Shown: positions 7,331-15,189 of the stretch, in pieces
Numbering within the stretch: position 1 is the stretch's first letter
Layout: every line of letters begins with the position of its first letter
Assembly: GCA_008015325.1 (NCBI GenBank)
Contig: SSFI01000115.1
Coordinates: 1-38,717, forward strand
Direction: 5' to 3'
Source: Rheinheimera sp.
Lineage (GTDB): Bacteria > Pseudomonadota > Gammaproteobacteria > Enterobacterales > Alteromonadaceae
Length of the DNA: 38,717 nucleotides
The notes under the pieces: model-generated
The model's input: the letters and a program-made list of their open reading frames with translations, nothing else
What the model was told of the DNA's origin: nothing
The model's database searches: none
Made by a program: the position numbers and the translations under genes

Positions 7331-7969
7331 TTATGGTTTGCTCAACAAGTGTTGGACTAAAGCCTTTAAATCCTGCTCAGTATTAGCTTGATCCAGCCCC
7401 TGATTGATGATTTTGTAACGGCCGTTGACAATAAAGGTTGGTACTGAATCCAGTACTTTGGATTTAGACGCATCGGCCTGACTTTTTTGCATCAGTTTGG
7501 TTTGCGACTTCACCACAAAGTTATTAATTTCTTTGTCATAGACGGCGGCATCAAGACCGGCGGCAACGACAACAGCTTTAATATCTGCAGCTGAGGCAAA
7601 TGGCTGGCGTTTCACATGAATATGTTCAAAAATCGCCTTGTTGACTTCATCACCTTTGCCTTTCGCCTTGGCCAGAATCATCGCCTGAGTAAGACCTGCC
7701 TGGATCTCCTGGCTGGCTTGTCCCATAAAATCAACATGGTATTTCTTGAACGCAGTGCCTTCCGGTAATGACTTTTCCAGACTTTTCACAAAAGGGTCAA
7801 AGGTAAAACAATGCGGACAATAAAATGAGAAATACTCTTTGACTTCAGGTTTGGCAGTGCCCTGTTCGGCAACAACCTTATAGTGTTTACCTTCTTCGTA
7901 AGGACCGCCAACCGCAATGGCTGATGGTACCAGACAAAACGCGAATAAAAACGACAACAGTTTTTTCAT
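7331..7969 (-). CDS. dsbA: DsbA thiol:disulfide interchange protein (CPHC)
   Basis: 212 residues with a signal peptide (1-20). The active site C51-P-H-C54 lies in EYFSFYCPHCFTFDP, and the cis-proline loop is DSVPTFIVNGRY. This is the canonical E. coli-type DsbA motif: a strong periplasmic oxidant that introduces disulfides into exported proteins. It sits just downstream of srkA in the same direction, the order also found in Escherichia and many other gammaproteobacteria, which supports the assignment. A second DsbA-like gene follows after 17 bases. Confidence 0.92.
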   Translation of the reverse strand: MKKLLSFLFAFCLVPSAIAVGGPYEEGKHYKVVAEQGTAKPEVKEYFSFYCPHCFTFDPFVKSLEKSLPEGTAFKKYHVDFMGQASQEIQAGLTQAMILAKAKGKGDEVNKAIFEHIHVKRQPFASAADIKAVVVAAGLDAAVYDKEINNFVVKSQTKLMQKSQADASKSKVLDSVPTFIVNGRYKIINQGLDQANTEQDLKALVQHLLSKP

Positions 7970-8062
7970 AGCAAATTCCAGTTAATCCGTTGAAAAGTCT
8001 CAGATGGCGCACAGCTTACACTGAAGCAATTTCCGCTGTATAGCCTCTGGTAACAGCAGGTT

Positions 8063-9054
8063 TCAGTAATAGTCCGGATACAGACGTATAGCCGGTTGCT
8101 GCAGGCGTTGTTGCTGCAGTTTTAACTGCTCCAGCTGCTGTCGCCAGTAATCTTCCGTGGCAAACCAGGGGAAGTGCAACGGAAAAGCCGGATCTGCCCA
8201 GCGTTTGGCCAGCCACAGCATATACAAGATCTGCCGGCGGCAGCGCAGCGCAGCGGTTCAATCAGCGCCAATTCTGACTGGTTAAAATCAGTAAAGTTCT
8301 GATATTGCTCAGCAAGAACTTCAAGCTGGATGCGTTGCTCCATCTCATCGCCACTGAGCAGCATCCACCAGTCCTGTACCGCTGGCCCTTGCAGGCAATC
8401 ATCAAAATCGAGCAGGAATAGCCGTTGATCGGTTAGAATATTGCCGGCATGACAATCGCCGTGCAGGCGCAATGCTCTGAACTCCGGTAATTTGAGTTGA
8501 CGGATGCACCGCAGTAACTCTGCGGTTACTGCAGTGAAAGCATCATGCAGACTGGCTGGTAACAGCGGGCAACACAGCAGTTCCGGGATTGCCTGCTGCA
8601 GGTCTGCTGCAATATTCAGCTGCGGCCTGTGGCTGAAAATCTGACCGGCGCCGGTTTGATGAATTTGCCCCAACAAATTACCAAGCTGCTCCCAATGTTC
8701 ATCATGCTCAGCGCTAAAAGTGCGGCCACCTTTACTCGGGAACACAGCAAAAGAATAGCCCTGATACTGCAGCAGGCTCTGACCGTCAAACTGCAAGGGC
8801 GCAATGATATCGAGCCCGGCTTGCTGTAAATCGCGGCAGAACTGATGTTCCTCGTTGATTTGCGCTGCCGTCCAGCGCTCTGGCCGGTAGAACTTCACCA
8901 CATATTTTTGCTGGTCATCCGCTTTGAACTGATACACACGGTTTTCATAGCTGTTCAGCGCCAGCAATCCGCTGTCTGGCAGGATTCGATAGCTTTGCAA
9001 TGCATCCAGTAAAGTTTCGGGTTGCAACTGAGCGAAGTGGAAATGAGCAGACAT
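8063..9054 (-). pseudogene. srkA: Stress response kinase A, frameshifted near the C-terminus
   Basis: SrkA (YihE) is a Ser/Thr protein kinase of the aminoglycoside-phosphotransferase fold that protects cells under envelope and MazF-type stress. Visible parts are the N-terminal ATP-binding region, the catalytic LRLHGDCHAGNIL and the metal-binding LLDFDD. After LIEPLRCAAAG (about 8235) the frame ends in unrelated sequence at 8122. The adjacent frame continues the family-typical C-terminus as ILYMLWLAKRW...FPWFATEDYW and ends at TGA 8063-8065. One missing base in the GCTGCCGCC stretch near 8240 would explain it (expected LRCAARRQILYMLW). Restored length is about 330 residues, normal for the family. 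It may be a real mutation or a sequencing error. Neighbour of dsbA, as in E. coli. Confidence 0.82.
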
Positions 9055-9122
9055 CAGCGGGATCCGGCGGCAGAAGGTAGTGATGACCTATGATAACGCG
9101 TCCTGTCGCATGGCGTAAAAAC

Positions 9123-9148
9123 AAAAAAGCCGCCCGCAGGCGGCTTTT
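9123..9148 (-). terminator. Rho-independent terminator after ccoG
   Basis: Stem AAAAGCCGCC / GGCGGCTTTT (9125-9148) with loop CGCA. Read leftward it ends in six T. It starts 15 bases past the ccoG stop. Confidence 0.88.
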
Positions 9149-9162
9149 GGCAAGGTTTGGCT

Positions 9163-10572
9163 TTAGCGCGCTGAGAAGAAATTACTGCGTTGCGACAGTT
9201 TCACTTCTGCATCTGCGATGTTTTCAATACTGAATTCAATATCGGTCATCGGCTTGGACAAATCCGCCGGATCTGCCGACAGGCTGATCGGCACACTGGC
9301 GGTGTCGCCGCCTTTGATGGTGATTTCGTTGATGCCGAGCCAGTTCACTTTATCCATGCCGGTGAAACTCAGCTTAAAGGTTTGTTCCTGCTGAGATTTA
9401 TTAATAATTTTCAGCGTGTAGGTGTTTTCTATCAAGCCTTCGTCCGTTTCACGGAACAAGCTGCCGCGGTCACGTATGACATCCATTTCGGCCGGCATCC
9501 GGGTCCATAACGTCCAGGCAAAAGCACTGCAGACTACCAGCAGCACGACAAAGTAACCGAGCAGTTTTGGTCGCACTACTTTGGTCGGCTTACCGTTGAG
9601 GCTGTGTTCTGTGGTGTAACTAATCAGACCTTTGGCATAGCCCATTTTATCCATCGTATCGTCACAGGCATCGATACAGGCGCCACAGTTAATACATTCA
9701 TATTGCAGGCCGTTACGGATATCAATCCCGGTAGGGCAGACATGCACACAGAGGTTACAGTCGATACAGTCACCCAGACCTTTGGCTTTGTATTCAGTAT
9801 CTTTACGTGAACGGGGACCACGGCTTTCGCCCCGTGCCGCATCATAGGTCACAGTAAAAGTATCTTTGTCGAACATGGCTGACTGGAAGCGGGCGTACGG
9901 GCAAATGTGCGTACACATGATTTCGCGCATCCAGCCGGCGTTACCATAAGTACAGAACATAAATAACAGGACAAAAACGACAGACCAGAAACTGGCCTGC
10001 GCGGTAAAGAAATCGATAAACAGCTGGTCAATCGGCGTGAAATACCCGACGAAGATCAACGAGGTCAGCAGTGAGAAGGCTAACCAGGCCAGATGAGTCA
10101 GACCTTTTTTCAGCACTTTCTGGCCGCTCCAGGGGTCTTTATCCAATTTCATCCGCTGGTTGCGGTTACCCTGAATTTTTTCTTCAAACCAGATAAAAAT
10201 AAAAGTCCAGACGGTCTGCGGACACATGTAACCGCACCAGACCCGGCCGTAAAAAGTAGTGACGAAAAATAACGCATAAGCGCCAATCACAAAGATCCAG
10301 GCCATGATGGTGAAATCCTGTGGCCACAGTGTCATCGCAAATATGTTGAATTTTTGTTCGTCTAAATCGAACAACACTGCCTGATGTCCTTCAAACTGCA
10401 ACCATGGCAGCAGGAAAAACATTGCCATAAACACAAAGCCCATATTGCGGCGCAGACGTTGGTGCAAACCTTTGACCGCCCGGACGTAGATCCGGTCTCG
10501 CGACGGATAATGCTCCGGCGCTTTGGGGTTGTGCATGTCGACTTTGACCGGAATTCGTTGTTGCTGGTCCAA
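9163..10572 (-). CDS. ccoG: Cytochrome c oxidase accessory protein CcoG
   Basis: 469 residues, the normal length for CcoG/RdxA/FixG. Membrane helices lie at about 44-60, 86-105, 158-178, 190-208 and 336-352. Conserved cysteine motifs are CGYMCPQ (113-119) and CTHICP (220-225). Two 4Fe-4S ferredoxin clusters follow: CIDCNLCVHVCP (269-280) and CINCGACIDAC (293-303). The C-terminal third is an Ig-like periplasmic domain. CcoG acts in copper delivery and assembly of cbb3-type cytochrome oxidase. No ccoNOPQ or ccoHIS genes are in the window, so it is detached from the oxidase operon here. A TATAAT box with an FNR-like site at -41.5 upstream suggests oxygen control. Confidence 0.95.
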   Translation of the reverse strand: MDQQQRIPVKVDMHNPKAPEHYPSRDRIYVRAVKGLHQRLRRNMGFVFMAMFFLLPWLQFEGHQAVLFDLDEQKFNIFAMTLWPQDFTIMAWIFVIGAYALFFVTTFYGRVWCGYMCPQTVWTFIFIWFEEKIQGNRNQRMKLDKDPWSGQKVLKKGLTHLAWLAFSLLTSLIFVGYFTPIDQLFIDFFTAQASFWSVVFVLLFMFCTYGNAGWMREIMCTHICPYARFQSAMFDKDTFTVTYDAARGESRGPRSRKDTEYKAKGLGDCIDCNLCVHVCPTGIDIRNGLQYECINCGACIDACDDTMDKMGYAKGLISYTTEHSLNGKPTKVVRPKLLGYFVVLLVVCSAFAWTLWTRMPAEMDVIRDRGSLFRETDEGLIENTYTLKIINKSQQEQTFKLSFTGMDKVNWLGINEITIKGGDTASVPISLSADPADLSKPMTDIEFSIENIADAEVKLSQRSNFFSAR

Positions 10573-10702
10573 GGGGTACCTCGTTAATGCTGAATATGCT
10601 GCAGTGACAGTCGGGCAGGACTGAGAGTATAGCAGTTCCTGTCCGCGGCTTGTCCAAAGGCCATGCTGTTTTTATGGTTTTGCAGCTATTGCCCGAACAT
10701 CT

Positions 10703-10744
10703 ATTATACCTGAAGCAATATGCGGACCATTTGATATAGCTCAG
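10703..10744 (-). promoter_or_regulatory. Probable FNR-dependent class II promoter of ccoG
   Basis: On the minus strand there is a perfect TATAAT -10 box (10708-10703), placing +1 near 10696. The sequence CTGAGCTATATCAA (10744-10731) matches the FNR consensus TTGAT-N4-ATCAA at 8 of 10 positions. Its centre is at 10737.5, which is -41.5 from that start, the class II FNR position. The -35 hexamer (AATGGT) is poor, as expected for an activator-dependent promoter. Confidence 0.6.
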
Positions 10745-10845
10745 TATTTCAATGACCTGCACTAAAGTTTGGCATAGGGTGTCGCCAGTGTTGACATGAT
10801 TTTGCGGCGAAAGTGTCAATATCGTTGACGATTTCATTTTGCCTG

Positions 10846-10873
10846 TTGTCAGCCTTATCGATCTGCGTAGAAT
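10846..10873 (+). promoter_or_regulatory. Candidate sigma-70 promoter of the small exported-protein gene
   Basis: TTGTCA (10846-10851), a 16-base spacer, then TAGAAT (10868-10873). It is followed 16 bases later by the ribosome-binding site GGAGG at 10890-10894. Each hexamer matches the consensus at five of six positions. Confidence 0.45.
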
Positions 10874-10898
10874 AGTGACAGAGCAATGCGGAGGCAGT

Positions 10899-11258
10899 AT
10901 GAAAAAAACCTTGTGGCTGGTTGTCGCGATTCTGTTGTTAGCGACCTTTTCCGATCATCCGACAATTAAGCCTTATAAAGAACAGCTGTACGCTCTGTTT
11001 TCAGAGAGTGTCGGTCAGGCGAGCCAGGTGCATGGTGAACAGGTGTTGCGGACTATCAGTGCGCGCTTTGCGGCTTTTTCCGGTGAGCTGGGGCAAAAAC
11101 AACAGGATGAGCTGAAACGCATCACCAGTGATAAAACCGAATTGCTGGCGTTTTATCAGGCATATTGCGTGGAAAAACAATTTAATCCGTTGTTTTTTGG
11201 CGACACTCAGGGCCGGATCTGTGACGTTATTGCGGAGTTCGAACGCGGGATGCGCTAG
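10899..11258 (+). CDS. Small exported or membrane-anchored protein, unrecognised
   Basis: 119 residues from ATG 10899, chosen because GGAGG lies 4 bases upstream and the protein then opens with a typical signal or anchor (MKKTLWLVVAILLLATF). The in-frame extension to 10839 adds nothing signal-like. The mature part is mostly helical and charged, with two cysteines near the end (about residues 88 and 107) that could form a disulfide. I do not recognise a family and give no function. It is a single gene, convergent with the ParA-RHH unit, and shares a bidirectional terminator with it. Confidence 0.7.
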   Translation: MKKTLWLVVAILLLATFSDHPTIKPYKEQLYALFSESVGQASQVHGEQVLRTISARFAAFSGELGQKQQDELKRITSDKTELLAFYQAYCVEKQFNPLFFGDTQGRICDVIAEFERGMR

Positions 11259-11273
11259 AACGACGGAATGAGC

Positions 11274-11301
11274 AAAAATCAGCGGCCTCAGCCGCTGATT
11301 T
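11274..11301. terminator. Bidirectional terminator between two convergent genes
   Basis: Perfect 11-base stem AAATCAGCGGC / GCCGCTGATTT (11276-11301) with loop CTCA. Leftward it ends in TTTTT; rightward the tail is a weaker TTTC. It lies 15 bases after the rightward stop (11258) and 6 bases beyond the leftward stop (11308). Confidence 0.82.
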
Positions 11302-11307
11302 CATCGG

Positions 11308-11655
11308 TTATTCGACTTTTTTCACTACTACCGCGTTACCACTTTGCATAATCGCACTTTGATTGTGCGCGTCAACATTCAGAATTAACTGACGGATTAA
11401 CTTGGATTTGGAGACCCCGGTTTCCTGACTCAGCTGATTCAGAATTTCGATCGCTTCTTCACTCAATGTGAAAGTGGCATGCCGCATCGGACCTTTGCTG
11501 ATCAAAGGTTCCAGTTCATCGCCGGCAACCTTGCGGACACTGACAATCTGCGGTTTACCCATCGCATAGTTTTCAGCGTCGGCAATAAATTCATCGACTG
11601 AAAAAGCGAGCTTATTCGATCGTGTTGAATTTTTTTTCAGGTCGGTCAATGCCAT
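11308..11655 (-). CDS. Ribbon-helix-helix protein, presumed partner of the ParA-like ATPase
   Basis: 115 residues. A basic, flexible N-terminus (MALTDLKKNSTRSNK) is followed by a middle segment with VSVRKVAGDELEPLI. Then comes an Arc/CopG-like ribbon-helix-helix: strand HATFTLSEEAIEILNQL and helices SQETGVSKSKLIRQLILNV (about residues 58-92). Such proteins bind DNA as dimers and, next to ParA ATPases, often act as the centromere-binding or ATPase-stimulating partner through a basic N-terminus. The start ATG lies 44 bases inside the parA-like gene in another frame, which implies coupled translation. A strong terminator follows. Confidence 0.78.
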   Translation of the reverse strand: MALTDLKKNSTRSNKLAFSVDEFIADAENYAMGKPQIVSVRKVAGDELEPLISKGPMRHATFTLSEEAIEILNQLSQETGVSKSKLIRQLILNVDAHNQSAIMQSGNAVVVKKVE

Positions 11656-12310
11656 CTTCTTGTATCGCCTTCATTGCCATTAATTCTTGAATGATGTCTT
11701 TGATTTCTGTGGCGGCCTTACCATCAGGCTCTGTGTCCATCACCGACATACCTTTCTCTTCGCTGTCGTCGTAAATGTTGCGGCTGAAAGTGACGGAATT
11801 CAGCACCCGCAGATTAAAGGAACGCACGACGTCTTTGGCTTCGAGAATTCGGTTACTTTGATTTGGTAACGAGGGACATTGGGTCAATACACAAGCGACA
11901 ATCATGTCCGGATTGACCACATTACAGTTGCTTACCAAATCTTCCAGGTGTTCCAGCGTTTTCAGATCCCGACGCTTCGGTCGCAGTGGCAGCAGCACAT
12001 GTGAGGCGACTGACATCGCCGAGCGCAGCGCGACGCTGTCCTGACCACCACAGTCGACGATCACATAATCGTAGTGGTGTTCCAGGCTTTTTAATTCGTA
12101 ACGGATTTTTCCGTACATTTGCACGCAGTTGATCCACTGGACCTGAGGCGACAAGTGACGCTCCTGGACCCAGTCAGACGTGGTGCGTTGCGGGTCACAG
12201 TCGACCAGGATGACATTGGCATTTTTCATACTGGAAAAATACACTGCGATGTTCTGCGCCAGACAACTTTTGCCGCTGCCGCCTTTTTCACCACCAACTA
12301 ACAAAATCAT
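11612..12310 (-). CDS. Chromosomal ParA/MinD-family partitioning ATPase
   Basis: 232 residues with all signature elements: deviant Walker A KGGSGKS at about 9-15, Walker A' ILVDCDPQ at about 34-41, and Walker B YVIVDCGGQD near residue 83. There is no N-terminal HTH, so it is the short (type Ib-like) form. ParA proteins form ATP-dependent dimers on DNA and position plasmids, chromosome origins or protein clusters. The gene has no ParB homologue nearby. It overlaps an RHH gene instead, resembling ParA-ParG / ParA-omega pairs or protein-positioning pairs. GAGGGAAG precedes the ATG at a good distance. The cargo is unknown; no replication or carboxysome genes are near. Confidence 0.88.
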   Translation of the reverse strand: MILLVGGEKGGSGKSCLAQNIAVYFSSMKNANVILVDCDPQRTTSDWVQERHLSPQVQWINCVQMYGKIRYELKSLEHHYDYVIVDCGGQDSVALRSAMSVASHVLLPLRPKRRDLKTLEHLEDLVSNCNVVNPDMIVACVLTQCPSLPNQSNRILEAKDVVRSFNLRVLNSVTFSRNIYDDSEEKGMSVMDTEPDGKAATEIKDIIQELMAMKAIQEDGIDRPEKKFNTIE

Positions 12311-12445
12311 GGAGCTTCCCTCTTAGTCGCGACCAAAACAATTCAGCACTGCTTTTGCAGAACTGCAGGTTGTGCAGACCACCCCGGAACAGGCAGTCCA
12401 TTCATAGTGTAGGAGACTTCAGCACAATCAGCCACAGCCTGATGA

Positions 12446-13630
12446 TCAGAGACTGACTTTGACTTGCGCTACAGCCTGCAAAGCTTTATCCACGGCATGC
12501 TGCACTGAATCCCCCAGTGCCAGCGCCACGCCAAGCCGGCGTTCACCTTGTACTTCTGGTTTACCAAATAAACGGATTTCCGTGTCCGGCTGAGTTAACG
12601 CCGCCGCCAGATTGCCATATTGCATTTGTTGCGAATGACCTGCCACCAGTAAGACAGCAGAAGCTGCAGGCCCATACTGGCGGATAACCGGTACCGGCAG
12701 GCCGAGAATGGCCCGTGCGTGCAGGGCAAATTCGGACAAATTCTGCGAAATCAACGTAACCATGCCAGTATCGTGTGGTCGTGGCGAGACCTCACTGAAC
12801 CAGACGTCGTCGCCTTTAACAAATAATTCGACACCAAACAAACCACGGCCACCTAATGCGGCGGTAATGCGGCCGGCATAATCGCGTGCTTTGGCTAAGG
12901 CCGCATCCGACATCGCCTGTGGCTGCCACGACTCGCGATAATCGCCGCGTTCCTGCCGGTGACCGATAGGTTCACAGAACTGAGTCTGGCCGTCAGCGGT
13001 CCGTACTGTCAGCAGGGTGATTTCATAATCAAAATCGACAAAGCCTTCGACAATGACCCGGCCTTTGCCGGCGCGGCCACCTTCCTGTGCATATTGCCAG
13101 GCATGGGCCAAATCCGCCGGACTTTTCAGCACAGACTGGCCCTTACCTGAAGATGACATGATCGGTTTTACCACGCAGGGATAACCGATTTCTGCCACTG
13201 CAGCGAGATAACTCGGATGATCATCAGCGAATCTAAAACGTGATGTCGGTAACCCCAGTTCTTCGGCTGCCAGCCGGCGAATGCCTTCGCGGTTCATCGT
13301 CAGGTGGGCGGCCCGCGCGCTTGGGATCACACAAAAGCCTTCCTGCTCCAGTTCCAGCAAGGTCGCAGTGGCGATGGCTTCGATTTCCGGCACGATAAAA
13401 TCCGGTTTTTCCCTGATCACCAATTGGCGTAATGCGGCACCGTCGAGCATTGAAATCACATAATGACGGTCAGCCACCTGCATGGCCGGCGCGTTGGGGT
13501 AGCGGTCAGCGGCAATGACTTCGCAGCCATATCGTTTTAGTTCCAGACAAACTTCTTTTCCAAGTTCACCACAGCCCAGCAGCAATACTTTGGTGCTGCT
13601 GGCGCTGCCGGGAGTTCCAATTGTGGGCAT
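12446..13630 (-). CDS. purT: Formate-dependent GAR transformylase (phosphoribosylglycinamide formyltransferase 2)
   Basis: 394 residues, the family length. The ATP-grasp architecture opens with a nucleotide-binding-like [17 protein letters not shown] (about 14-30). It continues with [11 protein letters not shown], the ATP-binding [15 protein letters not shown], and near the end [17 protein letters not shown] with the metal ligands. PurT makes formyl-GAR from GAR, formate and ATP, replacing the folate-dependent PurN step of purine synthesis. It appears to be a single gene. A short hairpin (13652-13666) lies in its leader, but no clear PurR box was found. Confidence 0.95.
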   Translation of the reverse strand: MPTIGTPGSASSTKVLLLGCGELGKEVCLELKRYGCEVIAADRYPNAPAMQVADRHYVISMLDGAALRQLVIREKPDFIVPEIEAIATATLLELEQEGFCVIPSARAAHLTMNREGIRRLAAEELGLPTSRFRFADDHPSYLAAVAEIGYPCVVKPIMSSSGKGQSVLKSPADLAHAWQYAQEGGRAGKGRVIVEGFVDFDYEITLLTVRTADGQTQFCEPIGHRQERGDYRESWQPQAMSDAALAKARDYAGRITAALGGRGLFGVELFVKGDDVWFSEVSPRPHDTGMVTLISQNLSEFALHARAILGLPVPVIRQYGPAASAVLLVAGHSQQMQYGNLAAALTQPDTEIRLFGKPEVQGERRLGVALALGDSVQHAVDKALQAVAQVKVSL

Positions 13631-13833
13631 CAGCGGTCTCTTTTTCCGGTGACGGCGTTTCGCCGTTGTTCATGGCTTCAGATTACTGATCAGATTAGGT
13701 TTTTCAACCATTATTCCGGTGAATGCCGTTATTTTGCTGCGAGATCGCCAAAATACAGCTGCGATGGTGAAATCTGATGGACGGGATCGGCAATTAGCAG
13801 GATCTGTCGGCGCTATGACCGAATCTTATGCAT

Positions 13834-13859
13834 AAAAAAACGGACCCGCAGGTCCGTTT
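13834..13859 (-). terminator. Rho-independent terminator after the choice-of-anchor A gene
   Basis: Stem AAACGGACC / GGTCCGTTT (13838-13859) with loop CGCA. Read leftward it is followed by seven T. It starts 18 bases past the stop of the gene ending at 13877. Confidence 0.88.
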
Positions 13860-13876
13860 ATGGTCGCTGATAAAAA

Positions 13877-14941
13877 TCAGACCGTCTGTAGCTGTGGCAG
13901 TGCCTGCAATGTCGTGCGGCGGCGCAGCGAGAATAAAGCCGGTACCAATAACAACAGGGCAACCGGGCTTGGTGCATTGACGCTGTTGTTTCCGCCTGGT
14001 GGGATGTCCAGTGGCGCCCAGTTCACTTGCTGATTGCCGCTCCAGGATTTCGCCATCACCTGACCCCAAATCACGCCCCAATCTGTTGAGATGGCCGCCT
14101 TTGGCGCCAGAATAGAACCGTAGACTGAAGATGCAATTCGCAGGTCATTGATACCGTTGAAGTTAAATAGAACATGATTGGCGATAGCTGCACTGTTGCT
14201 GTTCAGGTCGCCCACTTCATATCGCACTTGCGTCAGCGACAAACAGTCGGTTTTTCCGGCCGCGCATGTCGCTTGTGGCGTCCAGTTTTTCGCTGGCGTA
14301 CCGTTTGGATTGCTGACGTTGAACACCACCAGTGCATCTTTGCTGATGTTGCTGTTATCCACACGAATGGTGTGGAAAGTATTCAGGTCGTCCTGCGTGA
14401 TCTTAAATATATAGACATTGTCTGTGGTGACTTTGGCCGGCGTAAATACCAACACGCCGTCCTGGGTGTTGCGATTAACATCAACCGCAGGGGTGGTTTT
14501 GGCAGCCAGTTGATCGGACAGCGCATTGAGCCGGGTAAAAGCACTGTTAAAGTCTAGTGCCGCTGGCGCTTTACTGGTACCCGCAACACCAACACCACCG
14601 CCGGTCACGCTATAGCTGCCGCCGTATACCAGTTCGCCGAGGCGGGTATTGCCGGCACCATCATAAACGTTGAGATGACCCTCACCCTTTTTCACTACGT
14701 TGCCACCGACTGTGACTGTTGCAGCAGCACTGCTGTTGACGTAACCAAAATCATAACCGCCATTGACCTGCAAATTACCGCCGATCGCCGCCGCTCCTTC
14801 GGTGTCTGAAGAGCTGGCGCTGAAGTTTTCTTTGACGAACATATTATAATTGGCGGCCTGACCCAGGCTGATGCTACCGGCCTGACAGACCACGCTAAAC
14901 AGGCTGGCCGCAACCAAGCCAAAAACTAATGCTAACTTCAT
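13877..14941 (-). CDS. Choice-of-anchor A family exported protein with a PEP-CTERM-like tail
   Basis: 354 residues from ATG 14941, preferred over upstream starts because AGGAG precedes it and a clean signal peptide follows (MKLALVFGLVAASLFSVVCQA). The body matches the choice-of-anchor A domain: LGQAANYNMFVKENFSASSSD, AAIGGNLQVNGGYDFG, and late VLFNFNGINDL...SSVYGSILAPKA. The C-terminus is a sorting-signal tripartite tail: NAPSPVALLLLVPALFSLRRR, a hydrophobic helix ending in Arg. The usual Pro-Glu-Pro is Pro-Ser-Pro here. In the family these are surface or extracellular-matrix proteins processed by an exosortase; no exosortase gene is in the window. Neighbour of a PrsT-like TPR gene of the same system. 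Confidence 0.85.
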   Translation of the reverse strand: MKLALVFGLVAASLFSVVCQAGSISLGQAANYNMFVKENFSASSSDTEGAAAIGGNLQVNGGYDFGYVNSSAAATVTVGGNVVKKGEGHLNVYDGAGNTRLGELVYGGSYSVTGGGVGVAGTSKAPAALDFNSAFTRLNALSDQLAAKTTPAVDVNRNTQDGVLVFTPAKVTTDNVYIFKITQDDLNTFHTIRVDNSNISKDALVVFNVSNPNGTPAKNWTPQATCAAGKTDCLSLTQVRYEVGDLNSNSAAIANHVLFNFNGINDLRIASSVYGSILAPKAAISTDWGVIWGQVMAKSWSGNQQVNWAPLDIPPGGNNSVNAPSPVALLLLVPALFSLRRRTTLQALPQLQTV

Positions 14942-14977
14942 TGCAGGCTCCTGCAGATGCTGCTGAAAATTTGCACG

Positions 14978-15014
14978 ATGATAACCGATTTGGTTTCTTT
15001 TTGACAGCGCTGTC
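14978..15014 (-). promoter_or_regulatory. Candidate promoter with overlapping palindrome, upstream of the anchor-A gene
   Basis: On the minus strand, CTGTCA (15007-15002), an 18-base spacer and TATCAT (14983-14978) form a sigma-70-like promoter with a leader of about 30 bases. The -35 hexamer lies inside the perfect 12-base palindrome GACAGCGCTGTC (15003-15014), a plausible operator. Confidence 0.45.
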
Positions 15015-15049
15015 TTTTTGGATTTTCGCTGAAATCTCATTATGGTCAG

Positions 15050-15108
15050 TTTATTAAGAATTAATCATTTAATAACAATGGTTTGTATATCTTTGATTTC
15101 TTAATAAA
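15050..15108. repeat. Inverted repeat of 11-base AT-rich arms
   Basis: TTTATTAAGAA (15050-15060) and its perfect complement TTCTTAATAAA (15098-15108), 48 bases centre to centre. They lie between the TPR gene and the anchor-A gene. The spacing is too wide for a terminator, so a pair of protein-binding sites is possible. Confidence 0.5.
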
Positions 15109-15189
15109 GCGCAGAGGGTCTAAGTATTAGACGGTTTAAATGACAGAAAATAGAGTTTCTGAAGCAGCTACTCTGTTTATGATTGATTT

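Larger units (their letters stand above)
10573..10898. other. Divergent intergenic region between ccoG and a small exported-protein gene
   Basis: 326 bases without a gene. It holds the leftward ccoG promoter with an FNR-like box (10703-10744), a rightward promoter candidate (10846-10873), and an inverted repeat TTGACA (10791-10796) / TGTCAA (10814-10819) spaced by 17 bases of unknown meaning. Confidence 0.6.

Noticed and set aside
10791-10819. TTGACA / TGTCAA pair as a -35/-10 promoter
   Set aside because: The second hexamer is the complement of the first, not a -10. Better promoters exist on both sides.
13652-13666. ACGGCG-TTT-CGCCGT in the purT leader as a PurR operator
   Set aside because: PurR sites have a central CG and the core ACGCAAACGTTTGCGT. 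This is a small odd-centred hairpin with no such core and no T run.
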